The position numbers were made by a program, and so were the translations under genes. Below are positions 14,990-30,123 of a stretch of 64,000 bases of DNA, piece by piece. The notes beneath the pieces are model-generated. The model saw nothing but the letters and a program-made list of their open reading frames with translations. It searched no databases and was not told the DNA's origin. Position 1 is the stretch's first letter. The number at the start of each line of letters is the position of its first letter. The DNA comes from Hemibagrus wyckioides (taxonomy: Eukaryota; Chordata; Actinopteri; Siluriformes; Bagridae): assembly GCF_019097595.1 (NCBI RefSeq), contig NC_080718.1, positions 16,637,157 to 16,701,156 on the forward strand. The letters run 5' to 3'.

Positions 14990-16119
14990 GACATAGTGAA
15001 TGTCATGATTTGATCAAACTGGATATTTACATTTTATTGTGAAATGATTCAGTGAATCATATAACAACCCCATACCTGCTGCTCATGGAGATATACAGTA
15101 CATGTGGCAGGAATGATAAAGGGCCCTTTGACCTGCTCCTCTAACACACTGTAATGCCAATCTATGTGTGTGATCAACCATACCCAGTAGATTAGGCAAA
15201 ATATTATACTGCTGAAGTGAAAAAAAACAGGCCAACCTGATAAATGTCTGCTTTCTGAACACATAATCCTGTCCTCATCAACTGCATTCACCTGTTATTT
15301 ATGATTGATCTGTTTTAGTTGAACTGTTTTATTCGGAAATCTCAACTGATGTACTCAATTTGCAGTTTCTCCACTACATACCAGGATTGAAAAGTTATAC
15401 AGCAAATCATTCTCCTGCTTGTATATTGGAATCGTCCTCCTGCATTCCTGCTGCCTATGGCCATGGAGTTTATCATCTCTCTTCAGAGTTTTAGCAGTAA
15501 TTGTCCTACCCCGCTCATAAACACAACATACCATTGCTCTTCATTTGACACAGGAAGTGGTTTATAGTTAGCTCTCTTCCTGTTGTAGCTCAGAAGCTTG
15601 AATGGAGCCATCTGTGTTAGCTGAATCCATGCAGTCGGCAGTGATGGAGACTGCTTACTTGCTTGTGGTTCATAATGAATTAGAGCCTGCTTTTCCATTG
15701 AAAAACTGGCTGAAAATGTCTTCATGATCCAGCCAAATGACTTCTGGGTCATTTATAAAATGTAGAATAAAAAAGCCAAGCTATGACTCATGTTCCATGT
15801 GACTTTTTATGGGGTTTGAGAAGAAGAATTTGGCTAAAATATTAGATGTGTGAAAGTAGATCTGAATCACCAGAGATGCAGAAGTGCAGTTAAAATCTGT
15901 AAAAATAGATCTACACCTATATCTATATATAAAATCTATGAATATATTGACAGCTAGCTAGCAGTATTCAACTAGCTAGTATGACTAGAGTTATCATGCT
16001 AGCTAACGTGAGAGATTCACTAAGTTAGTTAGATAAGCTAAATGTTTGTTTTATGTTACATGTTTTCACACATTCCTTGGTAAAAGAGATACTAATTTAC
16101 CTCCAGTAACTAAAATCAA

Positions 16120-16400
16120 TGCCAAGACAGGCGTCACGGTCCTGGTGTGGTTAATAATGCTGGCTAGCAGATTCATGGTCTCCAGTTTGATCCTGAGCTC
16201 AGATTACTGCTTGTTTAGCAGGTTCTCCCCTTATTCATGTAAGTTTCCTTCATGTTCTCTGGTTTCCTCCCACCTCTCAAAAACTTGCTAGTACTTTGTG
16301 TGTGGAGTTGCGTCTCATCCAGGTTGTAAATCTTGTCTGATACTCTGTGTTCCTGGGTAGGTTCTTGATCCACCACAACCCTGACCAGGATAAACTGAAG
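16120..16400 (+). mobile_element. V-SINE-like element, decayed
   Basis: Ordered blocks GTTCTCTGGTTTCCTCCCAC, a TCTCATCCAGG block and ACCCTGACCAGGATAAA match the central and 3' regions of fish V-SINEs. The tRNA-like head is barely recognisable. Confidence 0.55.
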
Positions 16401-17192
16401 ATAAATAATTGATTTACTTACTTTATCTTTTCTATTTCTACGTTTACCACAGTATTTACTTTGATGAGTTAGTGCACTGTTACTTGAGTAAAGAATTACC
16501 TCATTTGTCTGAATTATACACACTCCCATCTCTGAGTATCTCTTATGTGGATAACCACTCCGTTTTCAAACGTTGTTGTATGTGTCGCAAAATAGCCCCA
16601 TCCGTCAATACACACTCGTCTCCGGTGCAGTAAATACAGTAAAATTTCCCTGCTTTCTGAGTCATTATTTGCACTATTGCAGGCATTTGGCTTGGCTGTC
16701 TCTCTGTGCAAACAGAACAAGAGCTGATTTATATTTGCTGTACAATGCCAATAGTCTTCCGCAAAGAGCTCAGTAGGAACAGCTGCAGCAGACAGGGCGG
16801 GAGGAGAGTTTGGCTCTTTGCTCTGGTACTGAGGACGCAAAGGGAGAGGGATCCGACTGGGAGCAATTGTCTTCAGTATGATATTGAAATGCTGAGCCAT
16901 TTTGGCCAGAGACTTGAGAAAAGACAAGCTCTCTGTTGCCAAGCCCTGGTGCCAAGTGTAAGTGAATAAATTCATTCTGACAGAGATTTGAGACACATTT
17001 ATTTTGCTTTATTAAAAGGTCTCTATATGTCTTATTGGTATGTCTTATGAGTTATAGACAGGATAACATTAATTTTTATAAACAGCCATAAACAAGTACT
17101 GTTAGTACTCGCTCCTTGGCTAAGAATGAGTATTGATTAAATTTGACTAAAACTATGTTGAACACTAATGACCGACGAAGTCATAAAACAAA

Positions 17193-17470
17193 AAAATGGG
17201 GCTGCACAGTGGATCTGTGGGTAGCACTGCCGCCTCACTGCTACAGGATCCCAGGTTCAATCCCGAGCTCTTTTTTCATTTCACATATTCTCCCTGTGAC
17301 TGTGTGGGTCCCCTCCAGCTTCTCCAGCTTCCTCCTACCTCCCAGAAACATGGCACTAGGTGGATTGGTCTAAATTGCCCTTAGTTGTGAATGAATGTAT
17401 GAATGTGCATTCAGTGTGTATCTTGGGATACGCTCGATATCCTCCATTATCTTGACTGGGATAAATGAAT
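17193..17470 (+). mobile_element. V-SINE-like element
   Basis: The head GGGGCTGCACAGTGGATCTG with AGCACTGCCGCCTCACTGCT resembles the tRNA-derived A-box region, and GGTTCAATCCC is the B box. Then come ATTCTCCCTGTGACTGTGTG, CTCCTACCTCCCAGAAACAT and TGGTCTAAATTGCCC, the usual V-SINE order. Orientation is plus. The 3' tail merges into unique sequence. Confidence 0.75.
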
Positions 17471-17725
17471 GCCATTTTAATGCATCGGCTACAAGCAAAT
17501 ACAAAACCCAGTTGAATAGATGCCTGATTTTCTTAGAATATGAGTTAATTCAGCATATGGTAAGTGTTTTACACACAATACAGTACTGTTTTACAGTACA
17601 ATTTGCCTATAAAACACAAGAAAATAAAATATCAAACTCTCCACATTCTACATATCGACAGTCTGGCCAGCATCTCTCAAAGAACTGCTCCTCCTCGTAC
17701 TGTAAACATGAGTAGTTGCTCTTAT

Positions 17726-17728
17726 GTC

Positions 17729-17824
<96 letters not shown>
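17726..17824. repeat. (TG)n(TA)n(TG)n compound microsatellite
   Basis: A short TG run, about 20 TA units, then about 21 TG units. Alternating purine-pyrimidine throughout. Confidence 0.95.
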
Positions 17825-17826
<2 letters not shown>

Positions 17827-18986
17827 ACTCCAGAATCACATGTAATGTAATAACAGCAAATCATTTAGACACAACTGCTACACCACCGATAGTGGCTGGT
17901 GAGGAAGCAGCTCCAATCGTCTCCAGACTGATTTGCTTCACCGTCTGTATTTTAAATATGAGCATTCCTGTCTAAGCCACCAAATTCATTTTGGCAGAGT
18001 TGCTTTACTAATATAATTTATAACTGCTGTCTGATATTGCTCCTTCTCCAACACACAGATACTACACATAGATGAGGTCAGCTGAGTTCAAGTTTTCTGC
18101 TAAAATGTCTGTGACACATCTGTTTTGGAATCCAAGACTATTTTTAATCACTCAGTTCCCATTTCTATTTTGGAGGCTGCGTTTTAAATCGGGGGTGTGA
18201 TGAGATTGGCTTTTTCCGGAGCATTCCTTCTGAGCTAAACAATGACTCCTCTGTGCTCAGACATGAAGCGTGAGATGGCTGATCATGGACCTGCTCTGCT
18301 GCTTGACTCATAATGAATACGCCATGTGTGAGAGAGGGTCGTCTGATCACAGATCATCCAAGTGAAGGATGTTTTCCCTGCACTGACCTGTAGGTGATCA
18401 TGAACACTAAGATTTCATTGCTCAGCCACTATTCTCCGTATGGAAAGTCTTCTGTGTGTATTCCCTGCTGAGTCAGCACAGGCTTTGCTTACAACTTTGT
18501 CTCAGATCCTTGCCAGATTGTCTCCACTCATCTTTCTCCTCTGACTTGACCAGCCCACTGAGCACAATATTGTGCTTATACATTCTCACCGACACTGATA
18601 CTGTGTGGCAAACTGATTTGTGTGATATGGACAGGGACTATGAGTGTGTCTGAGAGATGACCTCATTAAAATGGAATTTAGTATTGGACCGTAACAACTC
18701 TGCCGTGTCAATGTGTGTGCTGACAGCTTTGTGACTACCCTATGATTCACTAGTGAACAGAGCTTCTCACTACATCTGTTTGTGTGCGAAAGCATATTTA
18801 ACACGCAGCAGTTGCCAGTCTGTTGCAAGGCCTGAGCAAAAACTCCATATGATGTCACAGTCCACCAATCAGAGACACAGATGGCCTGTGATGTTAAACA
18901 GAATGTCATAATTTCTGTGAATTTAATCTGATCAGCATAGTGGGTTAACTCATTTACGTGGTATCACTTCAAAGCGTTTTATATAC

Positions 18987-19236
18987 AGCAAATATATATT
19001 TATTTAAAACTTTTTTAAAGTTGTTCATTTGCCTCTGTTAACCCTTCAAGCACTTCTTAGCACCACACCTCTATCACTAATACAGCAAAGTGTCCTATTT
19101 GGATATCATTTCCCTAACAGGTTTCTGTGTAAATGAGGTGGAATCTTTTTTTTTATACTGTATTTGGCCCTGACCACTGTCATTTAAAATGTCCAACAGT
19201 CCTCAGGTCTTATCAAATGACCTACAGTGCAAACTT
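18987..19236 (+). repeat. Dispersed direct duplication, copy 1 (250 bp)
   Basis: Identical by eye to 21074-21327 apart from a poly-T run of 9 instead of 13. It starts at AGCAAATATATATTTATT and ends at CCTACAGTGCAAACTT. No terminal inverted repeats, no poly-A tail, no target duplication. Confidence 0.9.
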
Positions 19237-20689
19237 CTGTCACCTAGAGATCAATGCCCTAAGTGTGTCAAAACCAAACACATGGGTTTTCTCTTTGTGC
19301 CACTACAAGTAGCGTTGTGTAGCTTCTACCATTCTGGCTATTGTGTTTCTGAGCAACTTTTGATCTCTTACATCTAAAGCCTCAAAGAGAGGAAATGTGG
19401 GTTTCCCTTAGTAACTGTTGTCAAGGAAGTGAGTTGTAATGGGGGTTACATGCGTCATATCTGATCTACAATCAGATCATTATTTTAATTTATTTATTTA
19501 AATAAAGGATTAAAGGTTACGACTGTTAAAACAGCAAGGCCATAGGACTTTAGAAAGTGTGTTCAATTGACAATGTGTTTAATAATGCTCATTATACACT
19601 TCAAATACACATACATGTTCACATGGTAATGTTACTGACATGCTCTGCAACAGTGGGAGAATTTACATCATGAATGCCACCTGTCGGTTATAGAGAATAT
19701 GAGGGGGGAAAAATAAGTTTAAACATGTTCACTTGTATCCAATTTCAAATGAACACATTTCTAATTAATGTCAAATTTTATTTCACTAATCTGTCCCCAC
19801 CACAGCAGAAAGAATTAATAAGACTGTAGTTTTATACTAAATATAGTAACCAATACCCTAGTGTGAGTGTCTGAGCTGGAAATATGAGCTGATGTGAAGT
19901 AATATCACTGTGATCATCTTAACCAGATCAATTAAATCTACCCTTTTGTTAAGCTGTGGGATATCACTGAGCAAAAATATCTCATGCTAATATTTAAGGT
20001 GAACCACTGAACCACTTCTCTGCAGGGTTGGAAAATGCATTATGTTTTTTTTTTTGTCTTCTTCCTTTATTAGCTCTTTATCCTCTTTTTGGTGAGAGGA
20101 AAACGTTCCCAGCAAGAGAAAAATCCTTTAGTTGTGGATTTTTTGTGCTTTACTTTTCAGAGTGAGGGAATAGTAGGCCAATATTTTTTTTCACCATCAG
20201 GAAGGCTTTATGAAGAGATGTGGTTTATGGAACTCATTATGATGTTTCTTTTCCTCAGTTAGTTCACACGTCTGCATGGTTTGAGCCAGCATGGCTTTTA
20301 AACAAAGCATGACCTAATGGCAAAAAAATGAACTGGGCTTCGTAATGATCTTCAAAAACAAATGATACATAAAGGAAATGTCTGAGGTTTTCAACTCCTC
20401 CATTATTACTTTGTATAGATGTGGCCTAAATGGTAAGTTGTAAATGGTAATCGATTTATCACTTGTTTTGTGTGTGTGTATGTGGAAAATCTTATCACAT
20501 TAATCAGATTAGTGGCATGTTGTGTTTTATTGAAGAAAGTGGAGTCCACTTAGTGGGAGTGGATGTCTACAGTGAGGCTGTTCAGCACAGATGGCTCTGC
20601 TTGGGTTGTAACCACAGCAGCCTGGGTAACATCACTGTGCTCTCTGGGGCACAGAGTGGCTGATGTCTGCTAACAGGCTGATGACTGGC

Positions 20690-20875
20690 ATCTCAACTTC
20701 AGGGAATAGTGGTGCAGCAGACACTGTTTTTGCCACATCTGTTACACATATTCCTCCTGCGCCTGTATGGGTCCTCTCCAGGTAAGTGGACTGGCTATAC
20801 AAAAATGCTATGAGTGTGTTGTGTGTGTGTGTGTGTGCATGGTGCCCACATCTCCCAGTGTGTGCATTCAACAGC
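20690..20875 (+). mobile_element. Possible decayed V-SINE with TG repeat
   Basis: CACATATTCCTCCTGCGCCT followed by GTATGGGTCCTCTCCAGGTA parallels the V-SINE at 17193-17470. A short TG run lies at 20818-20838. The rest is too diverged to be sure. Confidence 0.35.
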
Positions 20876-21073
20876 AGTCACTAAAAATGTATGAACTTCA
20901 GGGAACTTTCCAGAATATGGCCAAGCATTAATGACATTAAGAGTTGACTAATACAATATTACGTAAATGGAAAGACTGAATCAACTCATCCATAGAGCAT
21001 TGCCTTGACTTTCTAAAGGATCATTGAAACATATAAACTTATAGCTAAACTCAGAAACAATATAAAATCATAT

Positions 21074-21327
21074 AGCAAATATATATTTATTTAAAACTTT
21101 TTTAAAGTTGTTCATTTGCCTCTGTTAACCCTTCAAGCACTTCTTAGCACCACACCTCTATCACTAATACAGCAAAGTGTCCTATTTGGATATCATTTCC
21201 CTAACAGGTTTCTGTGTAAATGAGGTGGAATCTTTTTTTTTTTTTATACTGTATTTGGCCCTGACCACTGTCATTTAAAATGTCCAACAGTCCTCAGGTC
21301 TTATCAAATGACCTACAGTGCAAACTT
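21074..21327 (+). repeat. Dispersed direct duplication, copy 2 (254 bp)
   Basis: The partner of 18987-19236, in the same orientation, about 2.1 kb downstream. The four extra bases are all in the poly-T run. Confidence 0.9.
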
Positions 21328-21409
21328 GTACTGTGACATTTGAAAAATCATGGTCGCTTTTTAAAAAAATACACTGATACATTCATTTATTTATATTCTA
21401 TATGGCCAT

Positions 21410-21727
21410 GTACTGTATATGGACACCTGACCATTACATACACAAAAATGTTGCCACAATATTGAAAGCGCAGTTGTGTAGAATGTCTTTATAAGCTGTA
21501 ACTAAATGAAAAGACCTGATTTTCGAAGGTTGGAGTGGAGGAACTCATGTGAACAGATCTCTGACCTCAACCCTACTGAACTGAACTGGGATGAACTAAA
21601 AAGCTGACTGTCTTCCCAGAACAGCAAAGGTCATTATAGTAGTAGGTTAAACAGGGGTCAACTTTAGAATAAGATGTTTCACTGGTACATACAGTATGAG
21701 TATGGTGGTCAGGTGTCCACATACTGA
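21410..21727. mobile_element. Tc1/mariner-type MITE with terminal inverted repeats
   Basis: The left end GTATATGGACACCTGACCAT and right end ATGGTGGTCAGGTGTCCACA are near-perfect reverse complements over about 25 bases. Inside, TGACCTCAACCCTACTGAAC and TGGGATGAACTAAA are remnants of the transposase segment that encodes DLNPxE...WDEL in related Tc1 elements. It is an internally deleted copy of the same family as 53166-53619. Confidence 0.7.
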
Positions 21728-21988
21728 TAAATTTAAATTTTATGCCCACCAACATCCATTGTTGTTGTTTTTGTTGTTTGATTTTTTGTACATTATTATG
21801 TCTCGTGGGTTGGTTGTTTATTGTTGGTGTAATAAAAAAAAATACAGGGATAATAGGCATTGTTGATAATAAAATGAGTTAGAATGTTTTAAATCTATCC
21901 AAAAACGAACAAACCAAGAATATAATTTTTGGAAATGTTTCCAGAATTGGCTTGATGAAGGATGGCAGCCAGTCAGAGTCATTCATGG

Positions 21989-22039
<51 letters not shown>

Positions 22040-22114
22040 GGATGGATGGATGGATGGATGGATGGATGGATGGATGGATGGATGGATGGATGGATGGATG
22101 GATGGATGGATGGA
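21989..22114. repeat. (GATA)n then (GATG)n tetranucleotide microsatellite
   Basis: About 12 GATA units followed by about 19 GATG units with no interruption, and a poly-A patch just after. The open frames through it are artefacts of the repeat. Confidence 0.95.
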
Positions 22115-22880
22115 AGTAAAAAAAAAAAAAAGCAAAGTAAAAAGCAAAAGTGTATTAGGAGCAGCAGCTTTACTGTGTGAGAAATGTATTACTGTGCATG
22201 TGTGTGTTACTGTGCATGTGTTAACGATAGCTGTGCTACTGTGTGAACAGCGGCATTGTGAAAGCCAGGCAGAGACCTGTGTTTGTCTAGAGGAGTGTAG
22301 AACTTGCCTCATGCTATAGGCCTGTGAAAGTACCCTAATCTCTGTACTAATCTCATTGCAGAATTCCCCTAACACAGGCTGTGGATGGCACTGTCTAGAC
22401 TAGAGAAAATCAGATGAACAGATTATCACCTAAAACTATATGAGAAACTTTTTGATACTGATGTTGAATCCTCTATAACCATTTTCTATAAACGCTTGCT
22501 GTTAAAATGATTTGTCTCAAAATAGGGAAAATCATTTTAGGGTATTAACCACAACATGAAACTAATATTTCAATAAACAGACCCATTTTTCCACTCTCCA
22601 CTCATCCATTCTAAAAGTTACACTCGAGTTCATTTCATCTCTCCACATGTTGGTTCTGCTTAACCAGAGCACCTGCTGTTTAAAATGAGAATTACACACA
22701 GTTTAGGGGGGACAAAGTCAAAAGTTAACTCCCCTGTCTTGATAGGACTTTACATTATACTTTATAACTAAGACATATTGTATAACCTAATTTACTGCAA
22801 GGATCTGCACTGGAATGTGTATCATGAATCAAGTACAAAAAATATTTCCAGCGTTTATTTAACAGTATGGTTAATATGAC

Positions 22881-23090
22881 ATGAAGGTTTCCAGCAGTAT
22901 TCAGGCTGAAAAGCACAGCTATTTTCTACAGTGGTTAGAAGAAACAAGAGCAAAGAAGGATGGAAAATATTTTAATGACTTCAAGGAAAAAGACTGGATT
23001 GGATACAGTGATGAGGGAAAAAAATGTACCATCTGTCTAAACAGAGTCAGGAGACAGGGTCTGAAGACAGAGACTCAAAGAATGGCATAA
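22881..23090 (+). pseudogene. Possible transposase-type zinc-finger remnant
   Basis: A 69-codon frame, rich in Lys and Trp, includes YFNDFKEKDWIGYSDEGKKC followed by TIC. A Cys-x2-Cys after a Trp/aromatic stretch resembles the N-terminal finger of hAT-derived proteins (TTF/ZMYM-like). There is no second half of the finger and no catalytic domain. Nearby sequence at 23430-23480 is similar to 54920-54960, consistent with a dispersed repeat. It could also be a chance frame. Confidence 0.25.
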
Positions 23091-23786
23091 AGCCACAGTG
23101 CCTGAAAATATGTTTTATTTACAAACCATTATGATCAAACAAGCTTAAAGACCATTTTTAGAAGGTATCACATTTACTGTTTATTCTTAACCAGATGAAG
23201 TTTTTAAACCAGCTGCCCTAAAAATGCAGATGTATCATAAACGTAGGATTTACACACCGACTACCCCTCAATATCATACACATGATAAAATCATCATTAC
23301 TATTAACATTATTTGTTAAGTGTTGGATCTGACACCTTATTTAACAGTATTTGTTAAGTGTTGGATCCGACATCTTATTGTATGCCTAAATTTTTGCTCA
23401 AACTTTTACCAATAACCATAGTTAAGTAATGTTAACTACATACTTGCCTAACGTTAGCCAAGTCAAACATACAGTGATGTATTTAATTTCACATCAATAT
23501 ACACAAAACAGTTTTTCCCCAACTAGCTTACACAAGAAAGTCAAGTCAAAACAGCTGGTGTTTGGATATCAGGATTTCTTTTAATATCAAAGAGTTTAAA
23601 ATGCATAAACTGTGAATCCTTCCAGATTTATATGTAGACTGGCTTATATGCCATGGTTATTAGGGAAATATTCTTTTGGTGTGTTTTTAAGTAATAACAC
23701 ACAGCAGTGATGTTGAACAAAATAACAGTTAGTAAGTCTGGACACACAACGGTTTAAATGGTACGAAAACACAGGTTGAAAGCCGT

Positions 23787-27183
<3,397 letters not shown>

Positions 27184-28043
27184 TTATGAGGCTGAGGAGT
27201 GGTTGGTTGCTGCCAGTACATTAAGAGGTATATGCTGATTCATATCATGCCTTCCAAACCACATGTAGCCCTCCTCAGCCTGGGCCACAGCAGCCTGATG
27301 TGACTTCTCCAGATGGTTCCTGGGAAAACGGCGTCTGTGTGTGCCTCCTGTGCTCTCTGTGTTCTGCCTGGGCAAGAAGTCAGTCTGATAAGCTGAATGA
27401 TTTCTGCTCCCCAGCCATGCTTCACTAACACTGGCATCATGGCAAAGGCAGAAATGAGAGTTATGCTCCCGGCGGTCATCCAGACACTTCTTACGACCCA
27501 AACCCTACACACACACACACACACACACATTATATGGACCTTCCACTGACCTAATTATTAATGCAACTAATTAATGCTATGCCTTTATCTATACATAATC
27601 CTAACCTCAGTAACCAAAAGGAAACTGTTTTGCTGTTAATTGTAAAATAATAATAATTTTTTTTAAATGTAAATTGTACATTAAAAAAAAATAGAAAAAG
27701 TCTTCATTGTGGGCATCAGCCAAATGTCCCCACAAAGGTACTGTCAGATATTGCTATACTTGTGTGGGACATGTAGTTACATAGTTATCTTTAAATAAGT
27801 AAGGTGTATAAAAATATATATAATATCTAGAAATTGGTTGAAATATTTTTTTTAATTTTTATTTCTGTTACTCTGCCCTTTATATATGTAAATTTGTTAT
27901 TAAACAGTGTAAACAGACTTACATGGCCATATGTATCTATACTGTCTTGCAAGGAACCTCGGTTGTCATGCTCTGAAAATGGATATCTCCTGCTCCTTGT
28001 GTTCTGAAAGAAAAATGTATTAAAATTATTTGTTTATTTTCTT

Positions 28044-28114
<71 letters not shown>

Positions 28115-29221
28115 TTCATTCATTCATTCTTGTCGCAAGTTTCTTTATTGTGATAAATTATAAATACAGTAATCAGCTGCTCACTCCATGTTCAACTCCT
28201 ACTAATACTTTTACATACTAAATTGTACTGTCATGCAGCATTTATTATGAAACTGTTGCTGCATGTGAATGGCCTAGTCATTTGGTAGTGCCAAAGTTTT
28301 TAACCTTTTCATGGTTGTTAAAGGTTTTGGGATATTTCTCATGTCCTTGCATGTGTTGTGGTCTGGCCTGGGATAGCATGGCTCCAGTGGTGGTACAGGC
28401 TTGTCGTGTTACTTCATACTGCTGCGAACCAACATGGGCAAACTACAAAAAAATGTATATATTTGAATATTATATTATATTATATTATATTATATTATAT
28501 TATATTATATTATATTATATTATATTATATTATATTATATTATATTATCCACCAATCAGGCACAACATTATGACCACCTGCCTAATATTGTTTTGGTCCC
28601 CCTTTTGCCGCCAAAACAGCCCTGACCTGACGAGGAATGGGCTCCACTATATTCCTGAAGATGTGCTGTGGTATCTGACACCAAGAAGTTAGCAGCAGGT
28701 CCTCTCCATGGATCCCACCTCGCAACTTACAGGTCTTAAAGGATACTTACAGGAATTACAGGACACTTTTGATAGATATAGACCACGAACACCCCACAAG
28801 AGCTGCAGTTTTGGAGATGCTCTGATCCAATCGTCTAGCCATCACAATTTGGTCCTTGTCAAACTCGCTCAAATACTTACACTTGTCCATTTTTCCTGCT
28901 TCTAACACATCAACTTTGAGGACAAAATGTTCACTTTCTGCCTAATATATCCCACCCACTAACAGGTGCCATGATGAGGAGATCATCAGTGTTATTCACT
29001 TCACCTCTCACTGCTCATAATGTTATGCCAGATCGGTGTATTTTTCAAGACAAACTGGAACACATGTATGTGATTTTCTGATATTCTGAACTGAACCCCA
29101 AATTTTTTTTTATAATCCTAAAAACCCATCATAGATACAAAACATATTTATATATCAGAAATAATCTCACCCATTTGCCATCCTGATCCATATTTGCATA
29201 TCTCTTTCCTCCTTTAGTCAT
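27184..29221 (-). CDS. tex36: TEX36, testis-expressed protein 36
   Basis: Four coding exons on the minus strand: 29171-29221, 28305-28442, 27923-28003 and 27184-27504. All are joined in phase 0, giving 196 aa plus stop (human TEX36 is about 186 aa). Exon 1 gives [17 protein letters not shown], exon 2 starts FAHVGSQQ, exon 3 has [15 protein letters not shown], and exon 4 has [18 protein letters not shown] then RRFPRNH. MTKG, F-HIG, PF--HDNR, GLGRKK and RRFPR are the positions I recall as shared with mammalian TEX36. No enzymatic domain is visible; the function is unknown and expression is testicular in mammals. The neighbour edrf1 is also its neighbour in human 10q26. The exon 2 donor (GTTAAA) is weak, and the exon 4 acceptor is preceded by a TG repeat. 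Confidence 0.85.
27507..27530. repeat. (CA)n microsatellite forming the tex36 exon 4 acceptor tract
   Basis: On the transcribed minus strand this is a (TG)n run ending directly in TAG, then the exon starts GGTTTGGG. It occupies the place of a normal pyrimidine tract. Confidence 0.9.
28042..28129. repeat. (TTTA)n then (TTCA)n microsatellite
   Basis: About 18 TTTA units followed by a few ATTC units, in tex36 intron 2. Confidence 0.95.
28466..28548. repeat. (ATTAT)n pentanucleotide microsatellite
   Basis: About 16 units in tex36 intron 1, about 25 bases upstream (minus sense) of the exon 2 acceptor and abutting a Tc1-like fragment. Confidence 0.95.
28549..29042 (-). mobile_element. Tc1-like transposon fragment, family 1 copy b
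   Basis: Begins ATCCACCAATCAGGCACAAC, ends TAATGTTATGCCAGATCGGT. Internally it keeps ACAAGAGCTGCAGTTTTGGA and CTTGTCCATTTTTCCTGC, the antisense of the transposase start region, while the catalytic half is deleted. It fills most of tex36 intron 1. Confidence 0.8.
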
Positions 29222-30123
29222 ATTATCTGGTAAAGTAAAATGGACTTATTATGCTTTAAATATTCAGAAACCAAAATATCTAAACTCTCACTGTCATAAA
29301 ACTGCATCTGCTCTCTGTAGGACGCTTGTATCCATGACAACAGTATACAAGCTATGCACTAGTTTAAAACACATACTATTTGTAATGTGATCAATAATAA
29401 GTTATTTTAATTTTAATTACTACTCGGTAAAATTGTTTAAACTAAAATATAACTTGTTACTGAAAAACGCACATGTATATATATAAATATACATATAAAA
29501 TAAATACAAATTAAATAAATAAATATATAAAAATTAAAAATAAATAAATAAAATAAATAAATATTATGAAACAAACACGGTTTGTTTAGTAATAAAAACA
29601 ACAACAATAAAGACAAATTATATTAAGAATTAGCGCTATTCTTCTAGAAGAGTTTGACGACGTCATATGTACTTCCGGGTTAAGCAAGTTCAGTGGTTGC
29701 TGGCTGCTGGTAAATGTGTTTCCAGTGAGCTGTGAGATTATTTTCTAGTTTTTGCGGTTTGATTAAAAGAGATCACGCGTGTAAAAAAAAAAAATCACAG
29801 TGCTCTTTTAATTTGTCTGAAATATTCCTCTTCGATCCGGTTCATGCAGCTGACGATTCTGGAAGAAAGTAATCTGTTACTAGCTAGGATGGACAGCTTA
29901 GCTGCGAGAAATGAGTCCTTAAGACAGCTTTAAGTTATCAAGTAGAGATCAGCTGAACTCACACTGGTCATTCAGACTGACTCAGCTAGATTGAGGTCAG
30001 TGACCATCACAGCTGGTGAATGTTACCTGGCTTTAACTTGGCAGACTGGTGCGGCTGCTTGATCTGGAAGTTTCTGGATGGCTGAGAGAGAGTTGTGAGT
30101 GAATAGTTGCTGTCCTGTTGACC
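29222..30123. promoter_or_regulatory. Divergent tex36/edrf1 promoter region
   Basis: The two start codons face away from each other across about 900 bp. AT-rich sequence near 29460-29570 precedes a likely core promoter with ACGTCA (29660-29665, ATF/CREB-like) and ACTTCCGGGT (29671-29680, ETS/GABP-like), which suits the ubiquitous edrf1. The edrf1 5' UTR then extends to 30123, and the first in-frame stop upstream of its ATG is close by. A shared promoter is an inference from geometry. Confidence 0.55.

Larger units (their letters stand above)
14998..23786. other. Gene-poor spacer between the hAT element and vcpkmt
   Basis: It contains V-SINE fragments, microsatellites, a Tc1-type MITE and a duplicated 250-bp block, each listed separately. 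No coding exon with a recognisable protein was found. The vcpkmt 3' UTR should occupy its right end; a complementary ATTAAA lies at 23580-23585, about 200 bases past the vcpkmt stop. Confidence 0.5.

Noticed and set aside
16514..16996. 160-codon open frame on the minus strand in the spacer
   Set aside because: It starts only at a GTG, contains no known domain, shows no splice context or neighbour logic, and overlaps equally long frames on the other strand. Treated as chance.
17564..17975. Frames rich in YIYIYI and VCVCVC
   Set aside because: Products of the TG/TA microsatellite on either strand. The same applies at 46326-46566, 52362-52586, 61425-61665 and 62361-62634.
21989..22114. Regular direct repeats that might suggest a CRISPR array
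   Set aside because: Four-base units with no spacers in a vertebrate genome; a plain microsatellite.
21983..22375. 130-codon frame with repeated HPSI/YLSI residues
   Set aside because: It is translation of the GATA/GATG microsatellite and its flank, not a protein.
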